A stretch of 22,326 nucleotides of DNA from Pseudomonadota bacterium (GTDB lineage Bacteria; Pseudomonadota; Gammaproteobacteria; Burkholderiales; Nitrosomonadaceae): the NCBI GenBank assembly GCA_018240935.1, contig JAFEEV010000023.1, forward strand, positions 1 through 22,326, written 5' to 3'. The notes beneath the pieces are model-generated. The model ran no database searches. It saw only the letters and a program-made list of their open reading frames with translations, and was not told the origin of the DNA. Both the position numbers and the translations under genes were made by a program. This document shows positions 15,290 through 22,326 of the stretch, piece by piece (position 1 is the first letter of the stretch; each line of letters begins with the position of its first letter).

Positions 15290-15868
15290 CTAACGGATAT
15301 TTACCAATACACCAGGTTTAATCCATTTACCAAGTTGATCAATTTGCTCATTTGTTAACGCAATACAACCATTTGTCCAGTTATATTTATGATGAATCTC
15401 TCGATCGCCGCTGCCGATCCCATGTATACCGATATGACCGCCCAGGGGCGTATTCTGTGGAGGAGGTTTCCCCATACTTTTTGCTCTCAGTATTGAGAGC
15501 CAAGTTTCTTCGTTAATTCTATTTTCTTCAAGCGCACGTTTTGCTGTATCCAGATTCGGATAATTAAGACCATAAAAACGGTAGTAGCGGCTTTTCTCAT
15601 TGACCCAGCCAATTCTGAAACTACCCAGCGGAGTTTTGTCATCTTTTGTCACTTTTGACCAGGTAGTGCCGTAACGCCCAATCGCCACATTTTTAAATAC
15701 CGCTTGGACAGCTTCTCCCCGCATCACCAACAGCATATGCTCCGATGTATCCACATCAATCCACACACCGTCGTCATAGGCCTGCGCTGAACGGTGCATA
15801 ACTGACAAGCTAACCAATCCCATCAAAAGAACTACTAAGTTATGAATAAATGAGCTTCGCTTAATCAC
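15290..15868 (-). CDS. Second L,D-transpeptidase (YkuD domain)
   Basis: A 192-residue exported protein, with signal peptide residues 1-30 ending SAQA before YDDGVW. The rest is a compact YkuD domain: VWIDVDTSEHMLLVMRG, TPLGSFRIGWVNEKSRYY, GGHIGIHGIG (H149) and NWTNGCIALTNEQID (C168, with SxGC replaced by TNGC, as in many members). There is no LysM or C-terminal extension, unlike the other transpeptidase at 13630. Activity is either 3-3 peptidoglycan cross-linking or lipoprotein attachment or release; the short form resembles minimal YafK/YkuD-like enzymes. It lies upstream of the lipoprotein gene on the same strand with a 268-bp gap and is divergent from the hyp operon (74 bp). Confidence 0.87.
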   Translation of the reverse strand: MIKRSSFIHNLVVLLMGLVSLSVMHRSAQAYDDGVWIDVDTSEHMLLVMRGEAVQAVFKNVAIGRYGTTWSKVTKDDKTPLGSFRIGWVNEKSRYYRFYGLNYPNLDTAKRALEENRINEETWLSILRAKSMGKPPPQNTPLGGHIGIHGIGSGDREIHHKYNWTNGCIALTNEQIDQLGKWIKPGVLVNIR

Positions 15869-15942
15869 TTTTCAGGTTATTGATAATAAGGATAATTAAT
15901 TATGTCATAATTTGTCCGTCTGGAAACCCCTATTAAATGGCT

Positions 15943-16176
15943 ATGTGCCTTGCTATTCCTGCATTTGTAGAACAATTGACCGCCGAAAATCACGCCATCG
16001 TCAATCTAAGCGGCATCCGCAAAGAAATTTCACTGGCCCTGGTTGAAGATATCGCCCCAGGGGATTACGTCATCGTACATGTTGGATTTGCGCTACAGAA
16101 GCTGGATCCGTTGGAAGCGGAGCGCACATTGGCGATGTTTGCCGAAATTTCCTGTCATGACCAAGATCTATCTTGA
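15943..16176 (+). CDS. hypC: Hydrogenase maturation chaperone HypC
   Basis: A 77-residue HypC/HupF protein beginning MCLAIPAFVEQL. The N-terminal Met-Cys with Cys2 is essential in this family, as Cys2 carries the Fe(CN)2CO unit and contacts the large subunit. I therefore chose the ATG at 15943 and not the in-frame ATG at 15937, which would put MA in front and bury the Cys. The ribosome site is poor for either. HypC shuttles the iron centre between HypD and the hydrogenase large-subunit precursor. It opens a tight operon hypC-hypD-hypE-hypX; hypA, hypB and hypF are not next to it, unlike the classic hypABFCDEX order of Cupriavidus. Confidence 0.92.
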   Translation: MCLAIPAFVEQLTAENHAIVNLSGIRKEISLALVEDIAPGDYVIVHVGFALQKLDPLEAERTLAMFAEISCHDQDLS

Positions 16177-16197
16177 CGCAGTTATGAGCCCATCAAC

Positions 16198-17346
16198 ATG
16201 AAGTACATCGATGAATTTCGCGCGGGTGACCTAGCACAGCAAATCGCCGCCAAAATCGCATCCGAAGCCGATCCATTGCGGCATTACCATTTCATGGAAT
16301 TTTGCGGCGGACACACTCACGCCATCTCACGTTTCGGTATCGTCGATCTGCTTCCAGCCAATGTGCACATGATTCACGGCCCCGGTTGTCCAGTGTGCGT
16401 TCTGCCGATCGGCCGCGTGCAAAATGCGATCCAATTGGCGCAAATACCGGGGTTAATACTTTGCAGTTACGGCGACATGCTGCGTATTCCGGCCAGTAAT
16501 GGCATGAGCTTGCTGAAAGCAAAAGCGCACGGCGCGGACATTCGCATGATATACAGCAGCGCGGATGCCGTAAAAATCGCACAAGAAAATCCGCAACGCC
16601 AGGTGGTTTTCTTCGCCATCGGATTTGAAACCACGACACCGCCCACAGCTATCGCAATCCAACAAGCGCAGGCGCTCGGTCTGAAAAATTTCACGGTGTT
16701 CTGCAACCACGTCCTGACGCCCTCCGCGGTCTCGCATATTCTGCAATCGCCTGAAGTGCGCGCATTCGGCCTGGTCCCGCTAGACGGATTCATTGGTCCG
16801 GCGCATGTTTCCGTTGTCATCGGCAGCCAACCTTATGAATACTTTGCCGAAGAATTTCAAAAACCGGTGGTAATCGCTGGCTTTGAACCGCTCGATGTCA
16901 TGCAAGCAATCTTGATGCTCATACGCCAAATCAACACAGGCCGCGCTGAAGTTGAAAATGAATTTACCCGCGCGGTTCTACCGGCAGGCAATATCAAAGC
17001 GCAAGCGCTGGTAGCCGAGGTCTTTGAATTGCGCCGCACATTCGAGTGGCGCGGTTTGGGGTGGGTGCCATACAGCGCGTTGAAAATCAAATCACGCTAT
17101 GCCGATTTCGATGCCGAGCAACGCTTTTCAATCCCGGCGCTGTCCATTGCCGACAACAAAGCTTGCGAATGCAGCGCCATTTTACGCGGCGTCAAGCGGC
17201 CGCAGGATTGCAAAATATTCGGCACCGTCTGCACCCCCGAAAATCCGGTCGGTTCCTGCATGGTATCCGCGGAAGGCGCGTGCGCCGCTCATTACCGCTA
17301 CGGCCGGTTGCGTGAAAGAAATGATGCCGTGATCAAGGAAAATTAA
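16198..17346 (+). CDS. hypD: Hydrogenase maturation factor HypD (Fe-S)
   Basis: A 382-residue HypD. Motifs: FCGGHTHAISRFG (C36, H39, H41), HGPGCPVCVLP (C64, C67) and the C-terminal cysteine cluster C323, C325, C338, C345, C354 and C362, which supplies the [4Fe-4S] ligands and redox cysteines. HypD with HypC is the scaffold on which iron receives two cyanides from HypE and one CO. It starts 21 bp after hypC and overlaps the hypE start by one base (TAATG), so coupling is tight. The ATG at 16198 has a weak ribosome site. All known essential cysteines are present, so it should be functional. Confidence 0.96.
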   Translation: MKYIDEFRAGDLAQQIAAKIASEADPLRHYHFMEFCGGHTHAISRFGIVDLLPANVHMIHGPGCPVCVLPIGRVQNAIQLAQIPGLILCSYGDMLRIPASNGMSLLKAKAHGADIRMIYSSADAVKIAQENPQRQVVFFAIGFETTTPPTAIAIQQAQALGLKNFTVFCNHVLTPSAVSHILQSPEVRAFGLVPLDGFIGPAHVSVVIGSQPYEYFAEEFQKPVVIAGFEPLDVMQAILMLIRQINTGRAEVENEFTRAVLPAGNIKAQALVAEVFELRRTFEWRGLGWVPYSALKIKSRYADFDAEQRFSIPALSIADNKACECSAILRGVKRPQDCKIFGTVCTPENPVGSCMVSAEGACAAHYRYGRLRERNDAVIKEN

Positions 17347-18404
17347 TGACGCAAAAAGGTATTGTGAAGCCCGGATATTCCCGCTCGCTCGATTTAAAAC
17401 ACGGCTGCATCGAGATGGCGCACGGCAGCGGCGGCCGCGCAATGGCGCAATTGATCCAGCAACTGTTTGTAGCCGCATTTGATAATGAATTTTTGCGTCA
17501 GATGAACGATCAAGCGTGCTTTCCAAGCTTCAGCGGGCGCATGGTAATGTCCACCGACAGCCACGTCGTCACTCCCTTATTTTTCCCCGGCGGGGATATC
17601 GGTAGTTTGTCGGTGCACGGCACCATCAACGATATTGCCATGGCCGGCGCAATGCCCCACTATCTGGCCGCCGGTTTCATTCTGGAAGAAGGTTTTCCGT
17701 TATCCGATCTCAAACGCATTGTCGATTCCATGGCGCAAGCGGCGCGAACCGCGCAGGTGCCGATTATCACCGGCGACACCAAAGTTGTCGAAAAAGGCAG
17801 CGGCGACGGCGTGTTTATCACCACGACCGGTGTCGGCATGGTGCCGGAAGGCGTTCACATTTCCGCAGAAAATGCGCGCCCGGGCGACAAGATACTGGTA
17901 TCCGGCACGCTCGGAGATCATGGCGTTGCCGTCATGGCGCAACGCGAAAACTTGTCGTTTGAGACCAGCATCGCATCGGATACCGCCGCCTTGCACGAAC
18001 TGGTAGCTCAAATGATCGCCGCCACCCCTGACATTCACGTATTGCGCGACCCCACGCGCGGCGGAATTGCCGCCGCCCTGAATGAGATTGCCCAGCAATC
18101 GTCGGTCGGCATGATGATTCATGAGAGCAGCCTGCCGATTCAGGACCAAGTTCAAGCGGCGTGTGAATTTCTCGGCCTGGATCCTCTGTATATCGCCAAT
18201 GAAGGCAAACTCGTCGCCATCTGCCCGGCGCAAGATGCCGAAAACTTATTGCGCGCGATGCGCGCCCACCCGCTCGGCAAAAACGCCGCGATCATCGGCG
18301 AAATCATCGAAGATTCGCATCGTTTTGTACAGATGCAAACCTGTTTCGGCGGCGCGCGTGTTGTCGACTGGCTAAGCGGTGAACAACTGCCGCGCATTTG
18401 CTAG
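17346..18404 (+). CDS. hypE: Hydrogenase maturation factor HypE (carbamoyl dehydratase)
   Basis: A 352-residue HypE of the PurM/ThiL-like ATPase fold. It shows HGSGGRAMAQLI near the N-terminus, STDSHVVTPLFFPGGDIG and GDTKVVEKG, DPTRGGIAAALNEIA, and the conserved C-terminus ending PRIC. The final cysteine (C352) is carbamoylated by HypF and dehydrated with ATP to a thiocyanate, the source of the CN ligands. The start is preceded by AAGGAAA and overlaps the hypD stop by one base. Since hypF is not in the window, the carbamoyl donor protein must be encoded elsewhere in the genome. Confidence 0.96.
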   Translation: MTQKGIVKPGYSRSLDLKHGCIEMAHGSGGRAMAQLIQQLFVAAFDNEFLRQMNDQACFPSFSGRMVMSTDSHVVTPLFFPGGDIGSLSVHGTINDIAMAGAMPHYLAAGFILEEGFPLSDLKRIVDSMAQAARTAQVPIITGDTKVVEKGSGDGVFITTTGVGMVPEGVHISAENARPGDKILVSGTLGDHGVAVMAQRENLSFETSIASDTAALHELVAQMIAATPDIHVLRDPTRGGIAAALNEIAQQSSVGMMIHESSLPIQDQVQAACEFLGLDPLYIANEGKLVAICPAQDAENLLRAMRAHPLGKNAAIIGEIIEDSHRFVQMQTCFGGARVVDWLSGEQLPRIC

Positions 18405-18414
18405 ACTCCGCGAA

Positions 18415-20115
18415 TTGAAAATTCTGTTTCTCACGCACAGTTTCAACTGCCTGGCGCAACGGCTGTTTGTTGAATTAACACAGTGCGGACATGAATTGTC
18501 CGTCGAATTCGATATCAACGACGCCGTCACTTGCGAAGCCGTCGAATTGTTCCAACCCGATCTGATTATCGCGCCGTTTCTGAAACGCGCCATTCCAGAA
18601 AAAATCTGGCGCGCCCATACCTGTTTTATCGTGCATCCTGGAATCATCGGAGACCGCGGCCCTTCCGCGCTAGATTGGGCGATTATGAAAGATCGGTCCG
18701 AATGGGGAGTAACAGTGCTGCAAGCCAATGCGGAAATGGACGCCGGTGATATCTGGGCGTCGGTGGTTTTCCCGATGCGGTCCGCCAAAAAAAGCAGTCT
18801 TTACCGGCACGAGGTTGTTGAAGCGGCAACCCGTGCTGTGTTGATAGCGATCAAGCGTTTTGAATCCGGTATTTATCAACCGGAACCACTGGATTATTCG
18901 CGCGCTAACGTTCAAGGACGCTTGCATGCTCCCATCCGGCAAAGCGATCGCCGCATCGATTGGCAGCATGACAACGCGCGCACAATCCTAAGAAAAATCC
19001 ACGCCGCCGATGGATTTCCCGGTGTTCTCGATACATTATTCGGTGAATCCTATTATCTGTTCAACGCCTGCCATGAAGAAAGCTTGCAGGGCAAACCCGG
19101 AACCATCATAGCCAAGCGCCACAATGCCGTATGCCGCGCCACAACCGATGGCGCCATCTGGATTGGTCACTTGAAACGCCAACAAGATGCCGAACCGGCT
19201 CTCAAACTGGCAGCCACAACCGCGCTACAAAACCATTTAGCCGATGTGCCGGAAATACCGGATGATCCCTTCGCAAAAACAGCCGCCGATACTTACCGGG
19301 ATATTTGGTTCGAGCAAAAAAATGACGTCGGCTATCTGTATTTTGATTTTTATAACGGCGCGATGGATACCGCCCAATGCCAACGTTTGCGTGACGTTTA
19401 TCTTAAAGCGGCCAGTCTGGATGTTCGCGTTATCGTACTCATGGGAGGCGCGGATTTTTGGAGCAACGGCATTCATTTAAATCACATCGAACACGCCGCC
19501 AGCCCCGCCGATGAATCGTGGCGCAACATCAATGCCATGAACGATCTGGTGCATGCCGTCATCACCACCGATCGGCAACTCACGATCGCCGCGCTGCAAG
19601 GCAACGCCGGCGCTGGCGGTGTATTCCTATCGCTGGCGGCCGATTATATCTTTGCGCGCACCAGCGTGATTCTGAACCCGCATTATAAAAGCATGGGGAA
19701 TCTCTACGGCTCGGAATATTGGACATATCTGCTGCCGCGGCGGGTCAACGCGCCGCAGGTAAATTCATTGACACAGAACCGCTTGCCGGTCAGCGCGCAG
19801 AAAGCCCGCGAGATCGGATTGATCGATGATTGTTTCGCATTAAATCCGCAAGAATTCAAGAAAAAAATAACCGGCATCGCTGAAACGCTCGCCGCGGATC
19901 CCGGTTTTTTTCCGCTGCTACAGCAAAAGCGGCAGCAGCGCCAATGCGACGAGCAGAAAAAACCTTTACAAAGTTATCGAGACGAAGAGCTTCGCCGCAT
20001 GCAACTCAATTTCTACGGCTTCGATCCCAGCTATCATGTGGCGCGCTATCATTTCGTGCACAAAATACCGCATGGCTGGACACCCCGTTATCTAGCACGG
20101 CATCGCCGTCTTTAA
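18415..20115 (+). CDS. hypX: HypX/HoxX, CO-forming formyltransferase-crotonase fusion
   Basis: A two-domain protein. The first domain, about residues 1-290, is of the formyltransferase type: MKILFLTHSFNCLAQRLFVE at the start and HPGIIGDRGPSALDWAI at 74-90. The second, from about 300, is an enoyl-CoA hydratase/isomerase domain with VIVLMGGADFWSNGIHL (from about 339) and GNAGAGGVFLSLAADY (from about 396) forming the oxyanion hole. HypX transfers a formyl group from N10-formyl-tetrahydrofolate to CoA and decarbonylates it to CO, the CO ligand of NiFe-hydrogenases in organisms that mature the enzyme in air. I prefer the TTG at 18415 (566 residues), which matches the known HypX start; a GTG at 18379 would add 12 residues and overlap hypE by 26 bases. 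The end is followed at once by the nested repeat. Confidence 0.93.
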   Translation: MKILFLTHSFNCLAQRLFVELTQCGHELSVEFDINDAVTCEAVELFQPDLIIAPFLKRAIPEKIWRAHTCFIVHPGIIGDRGPSALDWAIMKDRSEWGVTVLQANAEMDAGDIWASVVFPMRSAKKSSLYRHEVVEAATRAVLIAIKRFESGIYQPEPLDYSRANVQGRLHAPIRQSDRRIDWQHDNARTILRKIHAADGFPGVLDTLFGESYYLFNACHEESLQGKPGTIIAKRHNAVCRATTDGAIWIGHLKRQQDAEPALKLAATTALQNHLADVPEIPDDPFAKTAADTYRDIWFEQKNDVGYLYFDFYNGAMDTAQCQRLRDVYLKAASLDVRVIVLMGGADFWSNGIHLNHIEHAASPADESWRNINAMNDLVHAVITTDRQLTIAALQGNAGAGGVFLSLAADYIFARTSVILNPHYKSMGNLYGSEYWTYLLPRRVNAPQVNSLTQNRLPVSAQKAREIGLIDDCFALNPQEFKKKITGIAETLAADPGFFPLLQQKRQQRQCDEQKKPLQSYRDEELRRMQLNFYGFDPSYHVARYHFVHKIPHGWTPRYLARHRRL

Positions 20116-20260
20116 GAAAGCTCTGAAAAACTACTGCGCTCGATCATGCTGTGTTGAAATCAGACTCAAAATGCTCATTTACATCTTGTAAACAGCGCTT
20201 TTTCATCTGATTTCGCCTTGCCTCACCGTCGCTCGCTTCCCTTTTTCAGAGCTTCCTTAA
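20112..20260. repeat. Nested inverted-repeat element (MITE/REP-like) after the hyp operon
   Basis: The outer arms 20112-20130 and 20242-20260 are reverse complements at 18 of 19 positions (mismatch at 20117), with AAGCTCTGAAAAA as the 13-bp perfect core. Inside lies GAAATCAGA (20156-20164) with TCTGATTTC (20206-20214), and within that TTTACA-TCT-TGTAAA. The element has no coding content, starts in the last codon of hypX (stop 20113-20115), and could end its transcript. A diverged copy lies at about 1365-1490. It may be a miniature transposable element or a fixed REP-type repeat. Confidence 0.7.
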
Positions 20261-20294
20261 GGAAATCCCATCAACGACAATGACCAAAACACCT

Positions 20295-20738
20295 TCACAA
20301 CTGGTTTAATGCCTTATCCAGTTTGTGCGTATCGACCAGATTAGGATCAAATTCCGGCGGTTTTTCAGCTGGCGGAATCACGCCGGGACATTGCTTGATG
20401 GCCGCCCATTGCTGAATCGCATCATATTCACTCTTTAGTTGTGCGTACTCGGCTTCCTGCTCCTTGGTTCCTCCCAGCGCAAACAAGGTTGCCCAGGATA
20501 GCGATAAATCCGTGCCCAGAACCCATTTATCCTTGGCTTGTGTTTTATCGTCCGGCTTGCCTGTCAATTGACCGACTCTGTTCTGAATTCGCACAATCTC
20601 CGCCAATAATTCATCGCAATTATAAGTTTGGAATTGCGCTGGTGAGATATAAGCCGCTTGATGACTTCCTGACGATGCCACGCACCCGGATAGAGAAATA
20701 GCAACGATAAAAAAAATAGTAGCAATGAGTCTCTTCAT
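20295..20738 (-). CDS. Small lipoprotein of unknown function
   Basis: A 147-residue lipoprotein precursor with MKRLIATIFFIVAISLSGC: lipobox LSGC, lipidated C19. The mature part has AYISPAQFQTYNCDELLAEI (C41), helical segments likely to form a coil (RIQNRVGQLTGK; KEQEAEYAQLKSEYDAIQQW), a WVLGTDLSLSWATLFALGG stretch with weak hydrophobicity, C116, and a Pro-rich end. I recall similar uncharacterised lipoproteins in betaproteobacteria but can name no function. AAGGAAG lies before the ATG at 20738. It is monocistronic, between the repeat element and the PEP-CTERM gene. Confidence 0.75.
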   Translation of the reverse strand: MKRLIATIFFIVAISLSGCVASSGSHQAAYISPAQFQTYNCDELLAEIVRIQNRVGQLTGKPDDKTQAKDKWVLGTDLSLSWATLFALGGTKEQEAEYAQLKSEYDAIQQWAAIKQCPGVIPPAEKPPEFDPNLVDTHKLDKALNQL

Positions 20739-21066
20739 AACAACCGCTTCCTTCTTAAGTTATTTCACTGGCAGATAGCTTTTGCAGATTCATTTTGCTG
20801 AATTGTACACCGTTATCCGCTTGCTCAAGTTTGCATTATGAAATTGATTGAAGCAGTTCATGATTGATCGGCTTTGTATAAAAAATTGCAGCAATCAATC
20901 AAATTGAACAGTAAATTCCCCATCCCGTTAAATTATCGATTTCCATGACATCGATAGCAGATCAGTTCAACAAACTTAAATTTCCAATAGAGTTCATTGT
21001 AATTGTTCACTGGAGTTTTAATTACCACTGTTAGTAATGAAAATTGCCAGGCTTTAAATGCAAAAA
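20739..21066. other. Non-coding gap upstream of the small lipoprotein gene
   Basis: AT-rich, with no credible ORF. On the minus strand, TTGAGC (20828-20823) and TACAAT (20807-20802) at a short 15-bp spacing could be the lipoprotein promoter. TATCGAT (20933-20939) and ATCGATA (20949-20955) form a 7-bp hairpin. Nothing else stands out. Confidence 0.4.
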
Positions 21067-21096
21067 AGCCACAGAGAAAACCGCATCTCTGTGGCT
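21067..21096 (-). terminator. Rho-independent terminator of the PEP-CTERM gene
   Basis: AGCCACAGAGA (21067-21077) and TCTCTGTGGCT (21086-21096) form a perfect 11-bp stem with an 8-base loop. On the minus strand it is followed by a run of six T. It lies 22 bp past the stop of the PEP-CTERM gene. Confidence 0.9.
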
Positions 21097-21118
21097 AAAA
21101 ACTAAAGCTTGCTTCAAA

Positions 21119-21997
21119 TTACACTGCTACACGGCGGCGTGCTGAGAAGCCGATCAAACCGAGACCTGCCAGCAACATAGCGTAGGTTTCCGGTTCTGGA
21201 ACAGCCATAATGTATTCATAACCAAACGATACTGAATGGCCATTTGCAATGGCGCCAAGATCGTAAGCCAAGTTAATCGAACTATCTGCAAAACCATAGT
21301 TACCGACTGCTTGAGCTGCAGCTAACATAGCAGCTGGATTAACCGGGCTGCAGCAGCTGAATGGATCGATATACGGTGCAATCGCAAAAGCCGATGCACT
21401 GGTTGTATTGTGCAGCGTTAACGACCATCCATCCAGACTGGTAGCCGTAACTGCAGCATTGTTTCCTAATGCACCGATTACATTGGTCGTGCCAAATCCT
21501 AAACCAACAGGAACACCTTGGTCTGGATCAACGCCAACGCCCCATTGCACACCGGTAGCATTTGCACCTGTGTTATTGGTCAATTGGATCCCAACTGCAA
21601 CGTGACCACTTGCTGGAATACTTACAGTCTCAACCAGTCCCCAACCGCCACCGCCGCCGCCAAGATTGGTGACAACGGAAATGCTGCCTCCTACGCCAAA
21701 AGCGGTGGTTGCTAATGGATTGTTACCAACTACTTGGTCGGCAACGGCGACAGATACGCCATTGGCATTAAGCGACCAGTTGGATGCCCATGTACCGAGG
21801 TTAACAAATTCTCTTCCGTTAAAGTTCAAGCCCAAAGGTCCTGCCGAAGAAAAGTAACCTGCATCATCAATTGTTGCAGAAGTTGTGCCAAAACCGCTAA
21901 TAACGGTTGGCGCAGCTTGTGCCGCTGTAACAAAAGAACCGCATAAAGCAATTGCTACAACTTGCGCCAGACAATTTTTTTTCAGTTCGAATTTCAT
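21119..21997 (-). CDS. PEP-CTERM sorting domain exported protein
   Basis: A 292-residue secreted protein. The signal peptide runs to A28 (AAQA before APTV). The C-terminus carries a canonical PEP-CTERM tripartite tag: VPEPETYAMLLAGLGLIGFS then ARRR, with the motif at 266-269, a hydrophobic helix and a basic end. Such proteins are handled by the exosortase EpsH/XrtA system, which recognises the tag, and they are typically tied to exopolysaccharide or biofilm matrix. The body (30-265) is Gly/Asn/Ser/Val-rich and predicted beta-sheet, with a GGGGGG stretch and a CCS motif; it resembles many uncharacterised extracellular PEP-CTERM proteins. AAGGAG precedes the ATG. No exosortase gene is in the window. 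Confidence 0.9.
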   Translation of the reverse strand: MKFELKKNCLAQVVAIALCGSFVTAAQAAPTVISGFGTTSATIDDAGYFSSAGPLGLNFNGREFVNLGTWASNWSLNANGVSVAVADQVVGNNPLATTAFGVGGSISVVTNLGGGGGGWGLVETVSIPASGHVAVGIQLTNNTGANATGVQWGVGVDPDQGVPVGLGFGTTNVIGALGNNAAVTATSLDGWSLTLHNTTSASAFAIAPYIDPFSCCSPVNPAAMLAAAQAVGNYGFADSSINLAYDLGAIANGHSVSFGYEYIMAVPEPETYAMLLAGLGLIGFSARRRVAV

Positions 21998-22121
21998 AAT
22001 TCACTCCTTGAATTTATAGTTGCAACATAAAATAGTTGTTAGAATCTTCGCTCTTTACAACTAACTTAAATTTCAAACCACCCACTAGCCAATTAAACTT
22101 TGTATATTTCCAATGCAAAAT

Positions 22122-22175
22122 TTATTTAACGAATACAGCGTGTTCCATTATAAGTTTGGATTTTTTTAAGTACAT
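22122..22175 (-). CDS. Tiny ORF with a strong ribosome-binding site (uncertain)
   Basis: MYLKKSKLIMEHAVFVK, 17 codons, starts at 22175 behind GGGGAGG with an 8-base spacing. It lies in the leader of the PEP-CTERM gene and downstream of a possible partial CDS. It could be a leader peptide or mere chance; there is no homology evidence. An alternative ATG at 22181 in another frame is too close to the ribosome site. The remaining gap 21998-22121 holds no other signal I can support. Confidence 0.2.
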   Translation of the reverse strand: MYLKKSKLIMEHAVFVK

Positions 22176-22195
22176 AGAACATTCCTCCCCATTTG

Positions 22196-22326
22196 TTAGT
22201 ACACGTGTACTGCAATTGTCCCGCCAGAATATTCATTACTTAGTGCTGTCCAATTTACGTTGCATTTGATTACGTTTTGATTGGCGCCGTGATAATCTCC
22301 GCTGTTGCCGTGGTTATCCATTTCCG
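22196..22326 (-). CDS. C-terminal end of a possible gene cut by the window edge
   Basis: On the minus strand an open frame enters from the right edge and ends at TAA 22198-22196. It reads ...EMDNHGNSGDYHGANQNVIK and then CNVNWTALSNEYSGGTIAVH and VY. The Asn/Gly-rich, beta-like composition is that of an extracellular protein end, similar in style to the neighbouring PEP-CTERM protein. An ATG at 22321 could also make it a 41-residue ORF. Not recognised; only composition and the open frame support it. Confidence 0.35.
   Translation of the reverse strand, partial: EMDNHGNSGDYHGANQNVIKCNVNWTALSNEYSGGTIAVHVY

Noticed and set aside
21998..22140. Sigma-54 promoter (TGGC-N8-TTGC type) before the PEP-CTERM gene, as described for some exosortase-linked genes.
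   Set aside because: I looked for correctly spaced GG and GC elements on the minus strand and found none.
22198..22211. AGTACACGTGTACT, a perfect 14-bp palindrome resembling a regulator site.
   Set aside because: It lies at the 3' end of a likely coding frame (VHVY and stop) and far from the PEP-CTERM start, so a regulatory role is not supported.

Overview
The window looks like chromosomal DNA of a betaproteobacterium, most probably from the ammonia-oxidiser family Nitrosomonadaceae (Nitrosomonas-like). This is inferred from gene content: a PEP-CTERM protein, a Porin_4-type porin, an ssb-MFS pair divergent from uvrA, and a hypCDEX cluster. No marker gene proves it. No tRNA, rRNA, CRISPR array, transposase or phage gene was found.

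Layout. (1) 1-1371: a persulfide-dioxygenase-type metallo-beta-lactamase gene, divergent from a decayed YeeE/YedE sulfur-transporter pair; a 14-bp perfect palindrome lies between them. (2) 1540-4834: a protein joining two degenerate J-domains, a zinc ribbon and a PilZ domain, then an iron-related stretch with hemP (under a very long Fur palindrome), bacterioferritin, a cysteine-rich DUF2325 protein and a small unknown ORF. (3) 4858-10863: ssb and an MFS transporter on the minus strand, divergent from uvrA, which overlaps a type-2 glycerate kinase gene. (4) 10853-13200, minus strand: a DUF2806-like protein, a two-helix membrane protein, and a porin with its own terminator. (5) 13630-15868: an L,D-transpeptidase with an N-terminal LysM-like region, an OprI/Lpp-like alanine-zipper lipoprotein ending in lysine, and a second L,D-transpeptidase. 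(6) 15943-20115: the NiFe-hydrogenase maturation operon hypC-hypD-hypE-hypX. (7) 20112-22326: a nested inverted-repeat element, a small lipoprotein, a PEP-CTERM exported protein, and the 3' end of a possible further gene at the window edge.

How the genes work together. The hyp genes build the Fe(CN)2CO part of a NiFe-hydrogenase site; HypX supplies CO by an oxygen-tolerant route. hypA, hypB, hypF and the hydrogenase subunits must lie elsewhere. The L,D-transpeptidase/lipoprotein cluster looks like an outer-membrane-to-peptidoglycan tethering module. hemP and bfr are both iron genes, but only hemP shows a Fur box. The intergenic element at 20112-20260 has a diverged relative directly after the dioxygenase gene (about 1365-1490), which points to a dispersed repeat family.

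The points most worth a second look are the OprI-like tether module, the J/zinc/PilZ architecture, the 55-bp Fur palindrome, the repeat family, and the threonine replacing a ferroxidase ligand in bacterioferritin. I did not find an obviously new multi-gene system.
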